A stretch of 50,065 nucleotides of DNA, taken from the NCBI GenBank assembly GCA_016302585.1, contig JAEDNI010000007.1, positions 1 to 50,065 on the forward strand, written 5' to 3'. Position numbers and translations under genes: made by a program. This document shows positions 40,464-48,376 of the stretch, in pieces. The notes below the pieces were generated by a model that did no database searches, was not told the origin of the DNA, and saw only the letters and a list, made by a program, of their open reading frames with translations. The DNA comes from Paludibacteraceae bacterium (GTDB lineage: Bacteria > Bacteroidota > Bacteroidia > Bacteroidales > Paludibacteraceae). Numbering within the stretch: the first letter of the stretch is position 1; each line of letters starts with the position of its first letter.

Positions 40464-41909
40464 ATGGAAGAAATTATCAAGGACATAACGGAACAAGAGT
40501 ACAAGTACGGTTTCACTACCGATGTGGAGACTGAAGTTGTACCGCCAGGACTGAATGAAGATATCATTCGGCTCATTTCGGCGAAGAAGAATGAACCGGA
40601 GTGGCTGTTGGAGTTTCGTCTCAAAGCCTTCCGTAAATGGCAGACGATGTCTGTGCCGACTTGGGCACACCTGGATATCCCCGAGATTGATTTCCAAGCC
40701 ATCTCCTATTACGCCGCTCCCAAAACAAAAATCACCAATCACCAATCACCAATCACCAATGACATCGATCCCGAGATCATGAAGACCTTCGATAAACTCG
40801 GTATTCCTTTGGAAGAACGGGCTGCTTTGGCAGGGAACATGGCGGTGGATGCCGTGATGGATTCGGTGTCTGTCAAGACTACGTTCCGAGAGACGCTGGC
40901 GGAGAAAGGCATCATCTTCTGTTCGATCAGCGAGGCGGTGCGCGAATATCCGGAACTGGTGAAGAAATACTTGGGTTCTGTCGTGCCGCCTACCGATAAT
41001 TTCTATGCCGCACTCAACTCGGCGGTCTTCACCGATGGGTCGTTCGTCTATGTGCCGAAGGGCGTTCGCTGTCCGATGGAGTTAAGTACCTATTTCCGCA
41101 TCAATGCCGGTAACACCGGTCAGTTCGAGCGCACATTACTCGTAGCGGACGAAGGAGCGTATCTGTCTTATCTGGAGGGGTGTACGGCGCCTATGCGTGA
41201 TGAGAACCAGTTGCACGCAGCTATCGTCGAGATCGTCGTGCATAAGGATGCCGAGGTCAAGTATTCCACGGTGCAAAACTGGTATCCCGGGGATAAGAAC
41301 GGTAAGGGAGGTATCTATAATTTCGTTACCAAGCGCGGTATCACCTATGAGAACGCGCGCCTCAGTTGGACGCAGGTGGAGACCGGTTCGGCCATCACGT
41401 GGAAGTACCCCTCTTGTATCTTACGCGGCGATAACTCTTCGGCGGAGTTTTACTCGGTGGCGGTGACGAACAACTACCAGCAGGCCGATACGGGCACGAA
41501 GATGATTCATATCGGCAAGAACACCCGTAGCCGTATTATCTCCAAAGGTATCTCCGCCGGACACAGCCAGAATGCGTACCGCGGACTCGTGAAGATGGGA
41601 GCGAAAGCCGTCAATGCGCGTAACTACAGCCAGTGCGACAGCCTCCTGCTCGGCGATCAATGCGGAGCGCATACTTTCCCCGATATGATCATCGCGAATC
41701 CTACGGCTACGGTGGAGCATGAGGCCACGACCTCGAAGATCAACGAGGACCAACTCTTCTATTGCCGTCAGCGTGGAATAGGTGTCGAAGATGCGGTAGG
41801 ACTCATCGTCAACGGCTATGCCAAAGAAGTGATGGATAAACTGCCGATGGAGTTTGCCGTAGAAGCACAAAAACTCCTCCAAGTCTCCTTGGAGGGTTCT
41901 GTAGGCTAA
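40464..41909 (+). CDS. sufB: Fe-S cluster assembly protein SufB with heptad insert
   Basis: Core scaffold subunit of the SUF system building [Fe-S] clusters with SufC and SufD. Recognisable from KYGFTTDVETEVVPPGL, SVKTTFRETLAEKGIIFCS, GVRCPMELSTYFRIN, NAYRGLVKMGAKAVNARNYSQCDSLLLGDQCGAHTFP and EHEATTSKI. An insert of ITNHQSP units (residues about 90-99) follows YYAAPKTK, a naturally variable linker before DPEIMKTF. Length of 481 including the insert is normal. No sufC, sufD or sufS follows within the window: the next gene is murI on the other strand. A separated sufB is unusual for this system. Confidence 0.93.
   Translation: MEEIIKDITEQEYKYGFTTDVETEVVPPGLNEDIIRLISAKKNEPEWLLEFRLKAFRKWQTMSVPTWAHLDIPEIDFQAISYYAAPKTKITNHQSPITNDIDPEIMKTFDKLGIPLEERAALAGNMAVDAVMDSVSVKTTFRETLAEKGIIFCSISEAVREYPELVKKYLGSVVPPTDNFYAALNSAVFTDGSFVYVPKGVRCPMELSTYFRINAGNTGQFERTLLVADEGAYLSYLEGCTAPMRDENQLHAAIVEIVVHKDAEVKYSTVQNWYPGDKNGKGGIYNFVTKRGITYENARLSWTQVETGSAITWKYPSCILRGDNSSAEFYSVAVTNNYQQADTGTKMIHIGKNTRSRIISKGISAGHSQNAYRGLVKMGAKAVNARNYSQCDSLLLGDQCGAHTFPDMIIANPTATVEHEATTSKINEDQLFYCRQRGIGVEDAVGLIVNGYAKEVMDKLPMEFAVEAQKLLQVSLEGSVG
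40730..40757. repeat. 7-bp tandem AATCACC inside sufB
   Basis: Four perfect units plus AAT. Read as ITNHQSP repeats. Confidence 0.9.
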
Positions 41910-41937
41910 ATCACCAATAATCAATCACCAATCAATA
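41909..41937. repeat. 7-bp tandem remnants between sufB and murI
   Basis: AATCACC units interrupted by AATAATC between the sufB stop and murI. On the minus strand the repeat supplies the last codon (TGG) and the stop (TGA) of murI. Confidence 0.75.
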
Positions 41938-42830
41938 TGCCCCGCTACTATCGGAGTATCGAGGAATATCGATGCCGATTGCGCAAAGCGGTCGGCATTT
42001 TCTGTGGTCAGATAGGTGCACGTTCCGCCTTTGGATAACGGTTCGCGGTACTCCGGATGACGAGTCAGATAGTCTCTCAGGCTCTCTGCCTCTAATTCGC
42101 CCTGCGCAATGGTTGTTATATGCGGCAGTTCTTTGGGAACCGGGAACTCCGATTCGCCTATCTCCTGCCGATAATTCAACCACTCGTCAATCCGGTCTTT
42201 GAGCAACGGATAGTGCGTGCATCCGAGAACGATGGTATCAATCTGCGGATCTTTGGTCAACAACTCGCGCAGGTACTTACCGATGAAGTATTTCGCACCG
42301 GGTTCATTATGTTCCCCGGCTTCTATCAGCGGCACCCACATCGGGCACGCCTGTTGCGTCACCACCAACTCTTTCACTCGTTCATTCGCTATCTTCTCCA
42401 ACTCGAGTACATAGGATTCAGAAGAAACGGTCGCAGGCGTAGCAAGAATACCCACGTGTCCTGTCTTCGTGATTTCCGGCACTGCCTCCACCGTCGGCCG
42501 TATCACTCCCAGGACATTCACCGGTTTCGATCTTTCGTCTTTGAGCAAAGCGGTCTTTTGTCTTTCTACTAAATAAGTCTGCTGAATCGTCCTCAGCGCC
42601 TTAGCCGAAGCCGTGTTGCAGGCGAGGATGACAAGGTTACAATCCTGCTCAAAGAGATACTTGACCGCTTGTAGCGTATAGCGATAGATGACGTCGAACG
42701 AGTGCGTACCGTACGGTGCACGCGCGTTATCGCCTAAGTAGATATAGTCGTACTCGGGAAGCGTCTTGCGAATCTCCTTAAGAATCGTCAAACCTCCATA
42801 ACCACTGTCAAAAACACCTATCTTTGCCAT
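41925..42830 (-). CDS. murI: Glutamate racemase
   Basis: Makes D-glutamate for peptidoglycan. ATG at 42830 (a TTG nine bases earlier is less likely) starts MAKIGVFDSGYGGLTIL with D8 and S9, then the acid/base cysteines C71 (ACNTASAKAL) and C204 (GCTHYPLL). The final residues are HIDW, where the stop falls in the reverse strand of an AATCACC repeat, so the C-terminus may be clipped by repeat growth. Length of 301 is longer than the usual 270 through internal loops, for instance RQKTALLKDERSKPVN. Minus-strand neighbour of the OmpA gene. Confidence 0.93.
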   Translation of the reverse strand: MAKIGVFDSGYGGLTILKEIRKTLPEYDYIYLGDNARAPYGTHSFDVIYRYTLQAVKYLFEQDCNLVILACNTASAKALRTIQQTYLVERQKTALLKDERSKPVNVLGVIRPTVEAVPEITKTGHVGILATPATVSSESYVLELEKIANERVKELVVTQQACPMWVPLIEAGEHNEPGAKYFIGKYLRELLTKDPQIDTIVLGCTHYPLLKDRIDEWLNYRQEIGESEFPVPKELPHITTIAQGELEAESLRDYLTRHPEYREPLSKGGTCTYLTTENADRFAQSASIFLDTPIVAGHIDW

Positions 42831-42843
42831 GTTGTTCAAATAT

Positions 42844-44328
42844 TTAGTCCGGAATAATTTCTACGCGGCGGTCCTTCGGCGACGCCGGTTTATTGTATCG
42901 ATACGGATGCGAAGAACCGAACGACTGTATCTTCATCCGGTCGCGTGAGATACCTTTTTGTTCCAATAGTCTCGCTACTGCCTTGGCGCGGCGAAGTGCT
43001 AACTGCTTGTTGTAAGAGTCTTTTCCGATCTTGCAGGCGTGACCGTTCACCTGAATCTTCAGCTCCGGGTGCTCCAGTAGCATCGCTACGATTTTGTCAA
43101 GGATATCTTCGGGTTCCAATATCGGCGTATAGTCGTCGAAATGGAACCAGATCGTCACTTGGGATAGCAACTCGTCCAATTCCGCATGCACACCCGTGAA
43201 GGTTGGTGTTTGGGCTGACGACTTCGCCTGTTCTTTAGCCACCACGCGCTCCACCGGTTTCTCCACGATTGTTACGATGGTATCGTGGATATAAATGGTG
43301 TCGTGTATTTCGCGAACGGGCACTTCGTCCGGATAGCGTTTCGCTAATTTTTTCAGTTCGCGAATACGGTCTATATCGGACTTGCCCGGCCATATACTGA
43401 CACCTATTTTGAGCCCGGCAACCCACGGATGCAGTGTACCTACCTTATCGGTCCCGATCAGTCCGCGGTATTCGCTCATGAAGGGGTAGCTGTACGTGCT
43501 GCCGGAGAAACCAAGCGGTGTCCGTGCATCGCGCTTAACAGCCGAGAAATCATTGATCATATATTGTGCATAAGCGGCAATGAAGAGTTCGCTGCGGCGA
43601 TTCAAACGGATTGAAGTACCAATCTCGCCATATACCTGCGCATTGAGGAGGTTCACTTTGTTATTGATGCTCTCTTCCTGCTTGGTGGTCAGGGTCTCGG
43701 TGCCGAATCGTCCGGGCAGGTCGGTGATGGTCAGTTGCCATTGTTCGTACCACCCCATGTGGGTCACCGAACCCGAGGTATGCGCGTAGGAGGTAATAAC
43801 CGGAATAGCCAAGTTTACTCCTGCTGCGGCATGCAGACCGGCTTTGCTGCTGTTGTCTGCATAATAACGGAAACGCAGACCGATAGGTATTTGTACCAGA
43901 TAACTCTGTTGCTTCTCACGCCAGTTATCGAAAGTCGTGCGGTGCGTATAGACCTCACCCATATAATCGGTGATGGGAGTCCCGTCGGCTTGTTTGGTCC
44001 ATTCCATCGGTTCGGTCAGCGTAGCTGAACCGCTGAGGCGCGTGAGCGACACACCCGTCTGCAAACCCATATACGGTTTGAAAAACCATGTATATCCGGC
44101 TCCGAAGGTGAACGAACCGCCGATAGAAGTCTTGCCGCCATCCAAGGCCATGCCGAAACTGCTCACTCCCCCTGCACCGTAGATGTCAATATAGTGCTTG
44201 ATGGGTTTTTCCTTGATTTTTTTCTTCTTCGCGGAAGAGGGTTCTGCTGCGAGCATCCCGCCGCATACCGAAATGGCCAGGCCGATCACCACTGTGCGAC
44301 GAATGATAGATGAAATCGTTCTTCTCAT
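42844..44328 (-). CDS. OmpA-family outer-membrane protein with C-terminal peptidoglycan-binding domain
   Basis: 494 residues. A signal region, a basic stretch (SSAKKKKIKEKP), a beta-barrel of about 270 residues with aromatic strands (FGAGYTWFFKPYMGLQTGV), a Pro/Val-rich linker with DTIYIHDTIVTIVEKP, and an OmpA domain (VTIWFHFDDYTPIL, HPELKIQVNGHACKIGKDSYNKQLALRRAKAV, IQSFGSSHPY) that would bind peptidoglycan. It overlaps the upstream surface protein gene by four bases (ATGA) and has an AGGAGGAG Shine-Dalgarno site. Together they suggest surface attachment of a secreted protein. Confidence 0.9.
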   Translation of the reverse strand: MRRTISSIIRRTVVIGLAISVCGGMLAAEPSSAKKKKIKEKPIKHYIDIYGAGGVSSFGMALDGGKTSIGGSFTFGAGYTWFFKPYMGLQTGVSLTRLSGSATLTEPMEWTKQADGTPITDYMGEVYTHRTTFDNWREKQQSYLVQIPIGLRFRYYADNSSKAGLHAAAGVNLAIPVITSYAHTSGSVTHMGWYEQWQLTITDLPGRFGTETLTTKQEESINNKVNLLNAQVYGEIGTSIRLNRRSELFIAAYAQYMINDFSAVKRDARTPLGFSGSTYSYPFMSEYRGLIGTDKVGTLHPWVAGLKIGVSIWPGKSDIDRIRELKKLAKRYPDEVPVREIHDTIYIHDTIVTIVEKPVERVVAKEQAKSSAQTPTFTGVHAELDELLSQVTIWFHFDDYTPILEPEDILDKIVAMLLEHPELKIQVNGHACKIGKDSYNKQLALRRAKAVARLLEQKGISRDRMKIQSFGSSHPYRYNKPASPKDRRVEIIPD

Positions 44329-47300
44329 GGTCTCTCCTCCTGTCCCATTGCGTTATACATCTTATCGCCTACGATGATGAGCAATCGCCCGTTACGCAGC
44401 ACTTTCGTGCCCCGTAACCTGTCGCCCGTAACCTCTTCAATGCCTTGCAGCGGTCGCATCTCGTAGATGCAACTGTGATATATCTGACCATCTGTCCCGG
44501 TCATCACCACTTGATAATACCCGTTCAGACCCAGGTATTCGTAGTAATACTGTCCCGTCTCGCCTTCGATCGCTTCTCCGTTCTTATACCATTGATAAGC
44601 AGTAAAGGTCAGTTCCTCCTCCTGACTCTTACCGCTGTTATCCACGAAGACCACATCATTGCCTTTGCGATGAACGAACCCGTCCAGATTAATAGCGAAA
44701 GTGATCGTCTGAGGTTCACTTCGTTTGCAGTCCTCCGAACTGGAGATAGCGGCGTAGAACGTGAACGTCATGCTGTGCGAACCAACCGGAGTACCGCTTG
44801 GCAAAGCTATCTCGATCACCTTCGATGCCGGCAGCACCGCCTCTATCGAGTCTTTAAACCCGACCGCCTTGGCACTCTCGCTGAACCGCAAGTCGAAGCG
44901 GTCGGGCGAGCCTGTCTCTATCGTGTATTGCACTTGGAGAACCGAGTCCGTCTCGCATACGGAAATTGTCGGCTCGACCTTCACTACCGGCAACGCAATC
45001 ACTTGGCATTGGAGCGTCACGGTTAACGGGCATCCTTCGGCAGTCATGTCCTCGATCTCTACCGTCTGGCCGTCTTTGGCTAAAACGAACTGCCCCGTGT
45101 GCCCGTCCGCGTACTCGTACGTACAAGTATAAGGTAGATCCTTCGCGCACACTTTGACCGGAATAGTCTTCTTTTCCGACCGGCCGAACCGCCACATCGC
45201 CGAGTTCGCGGAGTGTTTCCATTCGGTCTGGCAAACCGTGTTCTGTACTGCGCGATGAATGAAGACTGTTACCGGAACGGATAGCCCGTACGAACTGAGC
45301 GAGATGGTCGTATCCAAGGCCGCGGCATTATGGTGAATGGTGTCTAATAACGTCGTGTCCGTGCCGCCTTTATAGAGCAACCAGCAATAGACGAACTCGC
45401 TGCCTGACTCACCGCTGGCCGCTTTCGACTCCCGGATGTCCATCGGGATATCGTCAATGTTGCTCGTCTCGGAGCAGATCTGTTCGTCAATTGTCTTGAT
45501 CGCTCCGGCTTCGTACTCTTTGTATATCCGAATATTCACTTCTCCGTCGGAGGTGACCCAGTCCATGATACCCGTGTTGTCTTTCACTTGGCGCTGGAAG
45601 ATATAGGTCCGGTCGTTCTCCATCGGCATGTTTTCCAGCAGAAAAGCCAGCGAATCGTTCCCGGCGACAGGTGTTCCGTTGCAGAGCCAGCGGTAGGTGT
45701 ATATCCCGTTACCGCCGCTTACGGACTCCAGTTCATGGATGGTGTCCGGGCAGAACGGTGTACATAGCTGCCGCTCGAACGTATCGATACGTCCCGGTTC
45801 GATGGCTTCGTACACATAGACGACATGCGGCTTCGGGCACTCGACAGGATTGGATGCGCAGGCTTGTTCGCTCACCTTGCGCTTGAAGGTGTATTTGCCC
45901 GGTTTGGTGAAAGTGAATTCGAAGGCCGGAGTGTTCACCGGACTTCCCCCGATATACAACGGATTCTTGATGTCTTCATCCGGGTTGGGGGCCAGCCATG
46001 TCTCGGTCTCCGGATCCCATGCGTTACGGGTCATGCTCCATGTGTAGCTGAATGTACCGCCGCCTCCGCTGGCGTCGCGCAGGCTCTCGATGGTCAGGGT
46101 CTGCGGTAACACGGCGTAGATGGTGTCCGGGCGCTCCACCAGCTCTCCCGGGTCGAATTTCTCGCGTACGTGCAGGTAGAGTCGTCCTATGGCTGCGTTC
46201 TTCGATCCTTTGGATACCGTCCATTCCGTTTTGCATTTATAGTCCTTCACGTATCGCCGGAAAGCATAATCTCCCGGAACGTCCGTAGGCAGGGTCCAGT
46301 CTTTGTACGCTTCTTGCGTAAGGTAGACGGTGTCAAGGGGTTCGTATACGTCATTCGCGCGGTCGATAACCGTGTCACGGATGATCATGTATTGGTAACT
46401 CAAGACCGGGTTTTTCTGTTCGTCGTCTTTACCGCCCGAAGCCTCTTTGCCACCGCTGTTCTTGTCCTTGAATTTTACGTCCTCGTCATTCCAGCATGCC
46501 CACGTCTCACCGGTCACCACGCCGGCGTCGAAGACCTCATAGCCTTTGACGATGGTATATACCTGCTTGACGAACTCGCCGTAGGTCTGGGTCAGGATGA
46601 CCTCTTGGTTTCCGCAGGGGCGGAAGACTTGGGCTTTGTCGCCGGACGGGTCTTCTATCAGGATGACTTCCGGACTGGGGGAATACCATTGTCCGACTCC
46701 CAAGTTGTTCTTCAGAGTCTGTATCCAAATGGTTTTACGGGGTTCGTTGCCTTCCTTCGGGGCACCCACGCCTTCCGCGCGTTCGATAGGACGGTTCTCG
46801 GCGTCCAAACCGATGGCAAAGGTAGAGAGCCATGATGCGGGATGATCCTTGAAACAGAGCAACTGGGGGTGGTATCCGTCGCCCCATTTCACAGCAGGGT
46901 TTTCGTAGAATGGACTGGTTTGCCGGCGAAAGATATCCGAGTTCTCAATGGCGTATTTCGTGTTATCGGTGAGGATAGGGTCATTGGCACCATAGCCGGT
47001 CGCGTACATACGCGTCAACTGCTGGTCAAACACCACTTTCGTCAACTGCTCTTCCGGCGCGTCGTTCTTGCCGAACAGGGCTCCTACGTGGTCCGATCCC
47101 TTGCAATAACCCATGTTATAGCAGTTGTCGATCACGGCCGAAGCATGGTTGTAACCCACCAAACCGCCTACGTGATTGTTACCGTCCGTGATGATACCTG
47201 TGTTGTAGGCGTAGCGGATCGAACCGTAGTTCGTGCCCACCAACCCGCCGATGTTATCGCCTTTCTGCGCTACGATCTGGACCATGTTAAAGCATTCTTG

Positions 47301-47768
47301 GATCCTGCCGCGGTGAACACCGACGATCGAACCGATGTTATTCGATGCATCCGTCATGATCTTGCCTTGCGCCAGACCTAAGTTGTGGATATTGGCCTCC
47401 GACGCTGTCTCAGCAATCAAACCGGCGCTGTTAATCGAGGAACTGAAGATATACAAATTGTATATCACATGGTTGTTCCCGTCGATCTCTCCCCGGAACG
47501 GCTTAGCCGTACTACCGATCGGCTTCCATTTAGTAGGGGTCTCAAGGGCTCCGCCCAAGTCCAGGTCTGCTGTTAACCGAATGGTCTTACCCGCAAAATC
47601 CTCTGTCTGACTCTGCGCGGCTATCCAGGCTAACTCCTCCGCGGTGGCTATCGTATACGTGCTCCCGCTTAAGGTCGGCGCTACCGTACTGCCGTTCCAC
47701 GGGGTCGCCGCTCCCCATGCCATGCAACTCATTAACAGGGTTGCCAAAAGACTAATTCGAAATCGCAT
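44325..47768 (-). CDS. Large secreted surface protein with GLUG repeats and Por-type C-terminal motif
   Basis: 1,147 residues: signal peptide (LLATLLMSCMAWGA); a region with WNGSTVAPTL, FAGKTIRLTADLDL and repeated GGLVGTNYGSIRYAYNTG, VGGLVGYNHASAVIDNCYN motifs (GLUG family) at residues about 50-240; a series of Ig-like or PKD-like modules with TYRWLCNG, YTWSMTRN, FTFTKPGKYTFKR and Cys pairs; and a C-terminal KVLRNGRLLIIVGDKMYNAMGQ. The last motif matches that of the 2.2-kilo-residue protein earlier in the window and fits type IX-type substrates. First gene of a two-gene unit with the OmpA-family gene. Confidence 0.85.
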   Translation of the reverse strand: MRFRISLLATLLMSCMAWGAATPWNGSTVAPTLSGSTYTIATAEELAWIAAQSQTEDFAGKTIRLTADLDLGGALETPTKWKPIGSTAKPFRGEIDGNNHVIYNLYIFSSSINSAGLIAETASEANIHNLGLAQGKIMTDASNNIGSIVGVHRGRIQECFNMVQIVAQKGDNIGGLVGTNYGSIRYAYNTGIITDGNNHVGGLVGYNHASAVIDNCYNMGYCKGSDHVGALFGKNDAPEEQLTKVVFDQQLTRMYATGYGANDPILTDNTKYAIENSDIFRRQTSPFYENPAVKWGDGYHPQLLCFKDHPASWLSTFAIGLDAENRPIERAEGVGAPKEGNEPRKTIWIQTLKNNLGVGQWYSPSPEVILIEDPSGDKAQVFRPCGNQEVILTQTYGEFVKQVYTIVKGYEVFDAGVVTGETWACWNDEDVKFKDKNSGGKEASGGKDDEQKNPVLSYQYMIIRDTVIDRANDVYEPLDTVYLTQEAYKDWTLPTDVPGDYAFRRYVKDYKCKTEWTVSKGSKNAAIGRLYLHVREKFDPGELVERPDTIYAVLPQTLTIESLRDASGGGGTFSYTWSMTRNAWDPETETWLAPNPDEDIKNPLYIGGSPVNTPAFEFTFTKPGKYTFKRKVSEQACASNPVECPKPHVVYVYEAIEPGRIDTFERQLCTPFCPDTIHELESVSGGNGIYTYRWLCNGTPVAGNDSLAFLLENMPMENDRTYIFQRQVKDNTGIMDWVTSDGEVNIRIYKEYEAGAIKTIDEQICSETSNIDDIPMDIRESKAASGESGSEFVYCWLLYKGGTDTTLLDTIHHNAAALDTTISLSSYGLSVPVTVFIHRAVQNTVCQTEWKHSANSAMWRFGRSEKKTIPVKVCAKDLPYTCTYEYADGHTGQFVLAKDGQTVEIEDMTAEGCPLTVTLQCQVIALPVVKVEPTISVCETDSVLQVQYTIETGSPDRFDLRFSESAKAVGFKDSIEAVLPASKVIEIALPSGTPVGSHSMTFTFYAAISSSEDCKRSEPQTITFAINLDGFVHRKGNDVVFVDNSGKSQEEELTFTAYQWYKNGEAIEGETGQYYYEYLGLNGYYQVVMTGTDGQIYHSCIYEMRPLQGIEEVTGDRLRGTKVLRNGRLLIIVGDKMYNAMGQEERP

Positions 47769-47818
47769 AGATTGTTGTTATGGTGTTTGATTGTTTGGTG
47801 TCACACAATTTTGCGCTG

Positions 47819-47849
47819 CAAAATTACTACAAAAATTGCACATATGCAA
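47819..47849 (-). promoter_or_regulatory. Promoter of the surface-protein/OmpA operon
   Basis: Minus strand TTG (47847-47849), 20 bases, TAATTTTG (47819-47826). Confidence 0.75.
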
Positions 47850-48248
47850 GTGTTCGGGTGTTTTTTTTGTCCAATAAAATGAAATTTAATTATTACTGTT
47901 GCAATAAAATTAGAAAAAAACAAACAAAACCCTTTGAGTGCTTTAGAAGCCTTGCTTCTTTTACAAATTGATACTAAAATCTGCCTGTAAGCAAGTTTCC
48001 AGACAGCTTTTACTACCAATTTGTACAACTCTACGAGTACAAAGCACTCAAGGACATAAACATAAAAAACATTGTTTGATCAAATCGAAAAATATAAATA
48101 TCTTCATAAATAACTATACATCAATAAGATATAGATATATGCGACACGATTAACGCAACACCAGTAATTCCCAAATATAGAAATTTGGCAATTATTCTGT
48201 TTTTTTTCTGTTGTGTTTGAAAAAAGTAAAAGTTTTTCATGATTTTTC
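47850..48248. other. A/T-rich spacer with a composite inverted repeat
   Basis: No gene recognised. TTGAGTGCTTT (47934-47944) and TACAAATTG (47962-47970) return inverted at 48017-48025 and 48041-48051 with 15-17 unconserved bases between the two blocks on each side and 46 bases in the middle. The left arm has its own small hairpin (AGAAGC/GCTTCT). Confidence 0.6.
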
Positions 48249-48279
48249 TTGTGTATTTGAAAAAAATATAGTACCTTTG
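48249..48279 (+). promoter_or_regulatory. Promoter of the AAA ATPase gene
   Basis: TTG (48249-48251), 20 bases, TACCTTTG (48272-48279). Transcription would begin at the first copy of the 47-bp tandem. Confidence 0.8.
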
Positions 48280-48282
48280 CAG

Positions 48283-48363
48283 CGAATTTTAATCGAAGGC
48301 ATACAATGCCGAGAAAAAAACTATATTGTCGAATTTTAATCGAAGGCATACAATGCCGAGAAA
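48283..48363 (+). repeat. 47-bp tandem duplication in the leader of the AAA ATPase gene
   Basis: CGAATTTTAATCGAAGG opens both copies (48283 and 48330) and each contains the hairpin GGCAT-ACA-ATGCC then GAGAAA. Each copy also contains an ATG in the stem, so either could be used as a start codon. Confidence 0.8.
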
Positions 48364-48376
48364 TTGTAAGCGTGCT

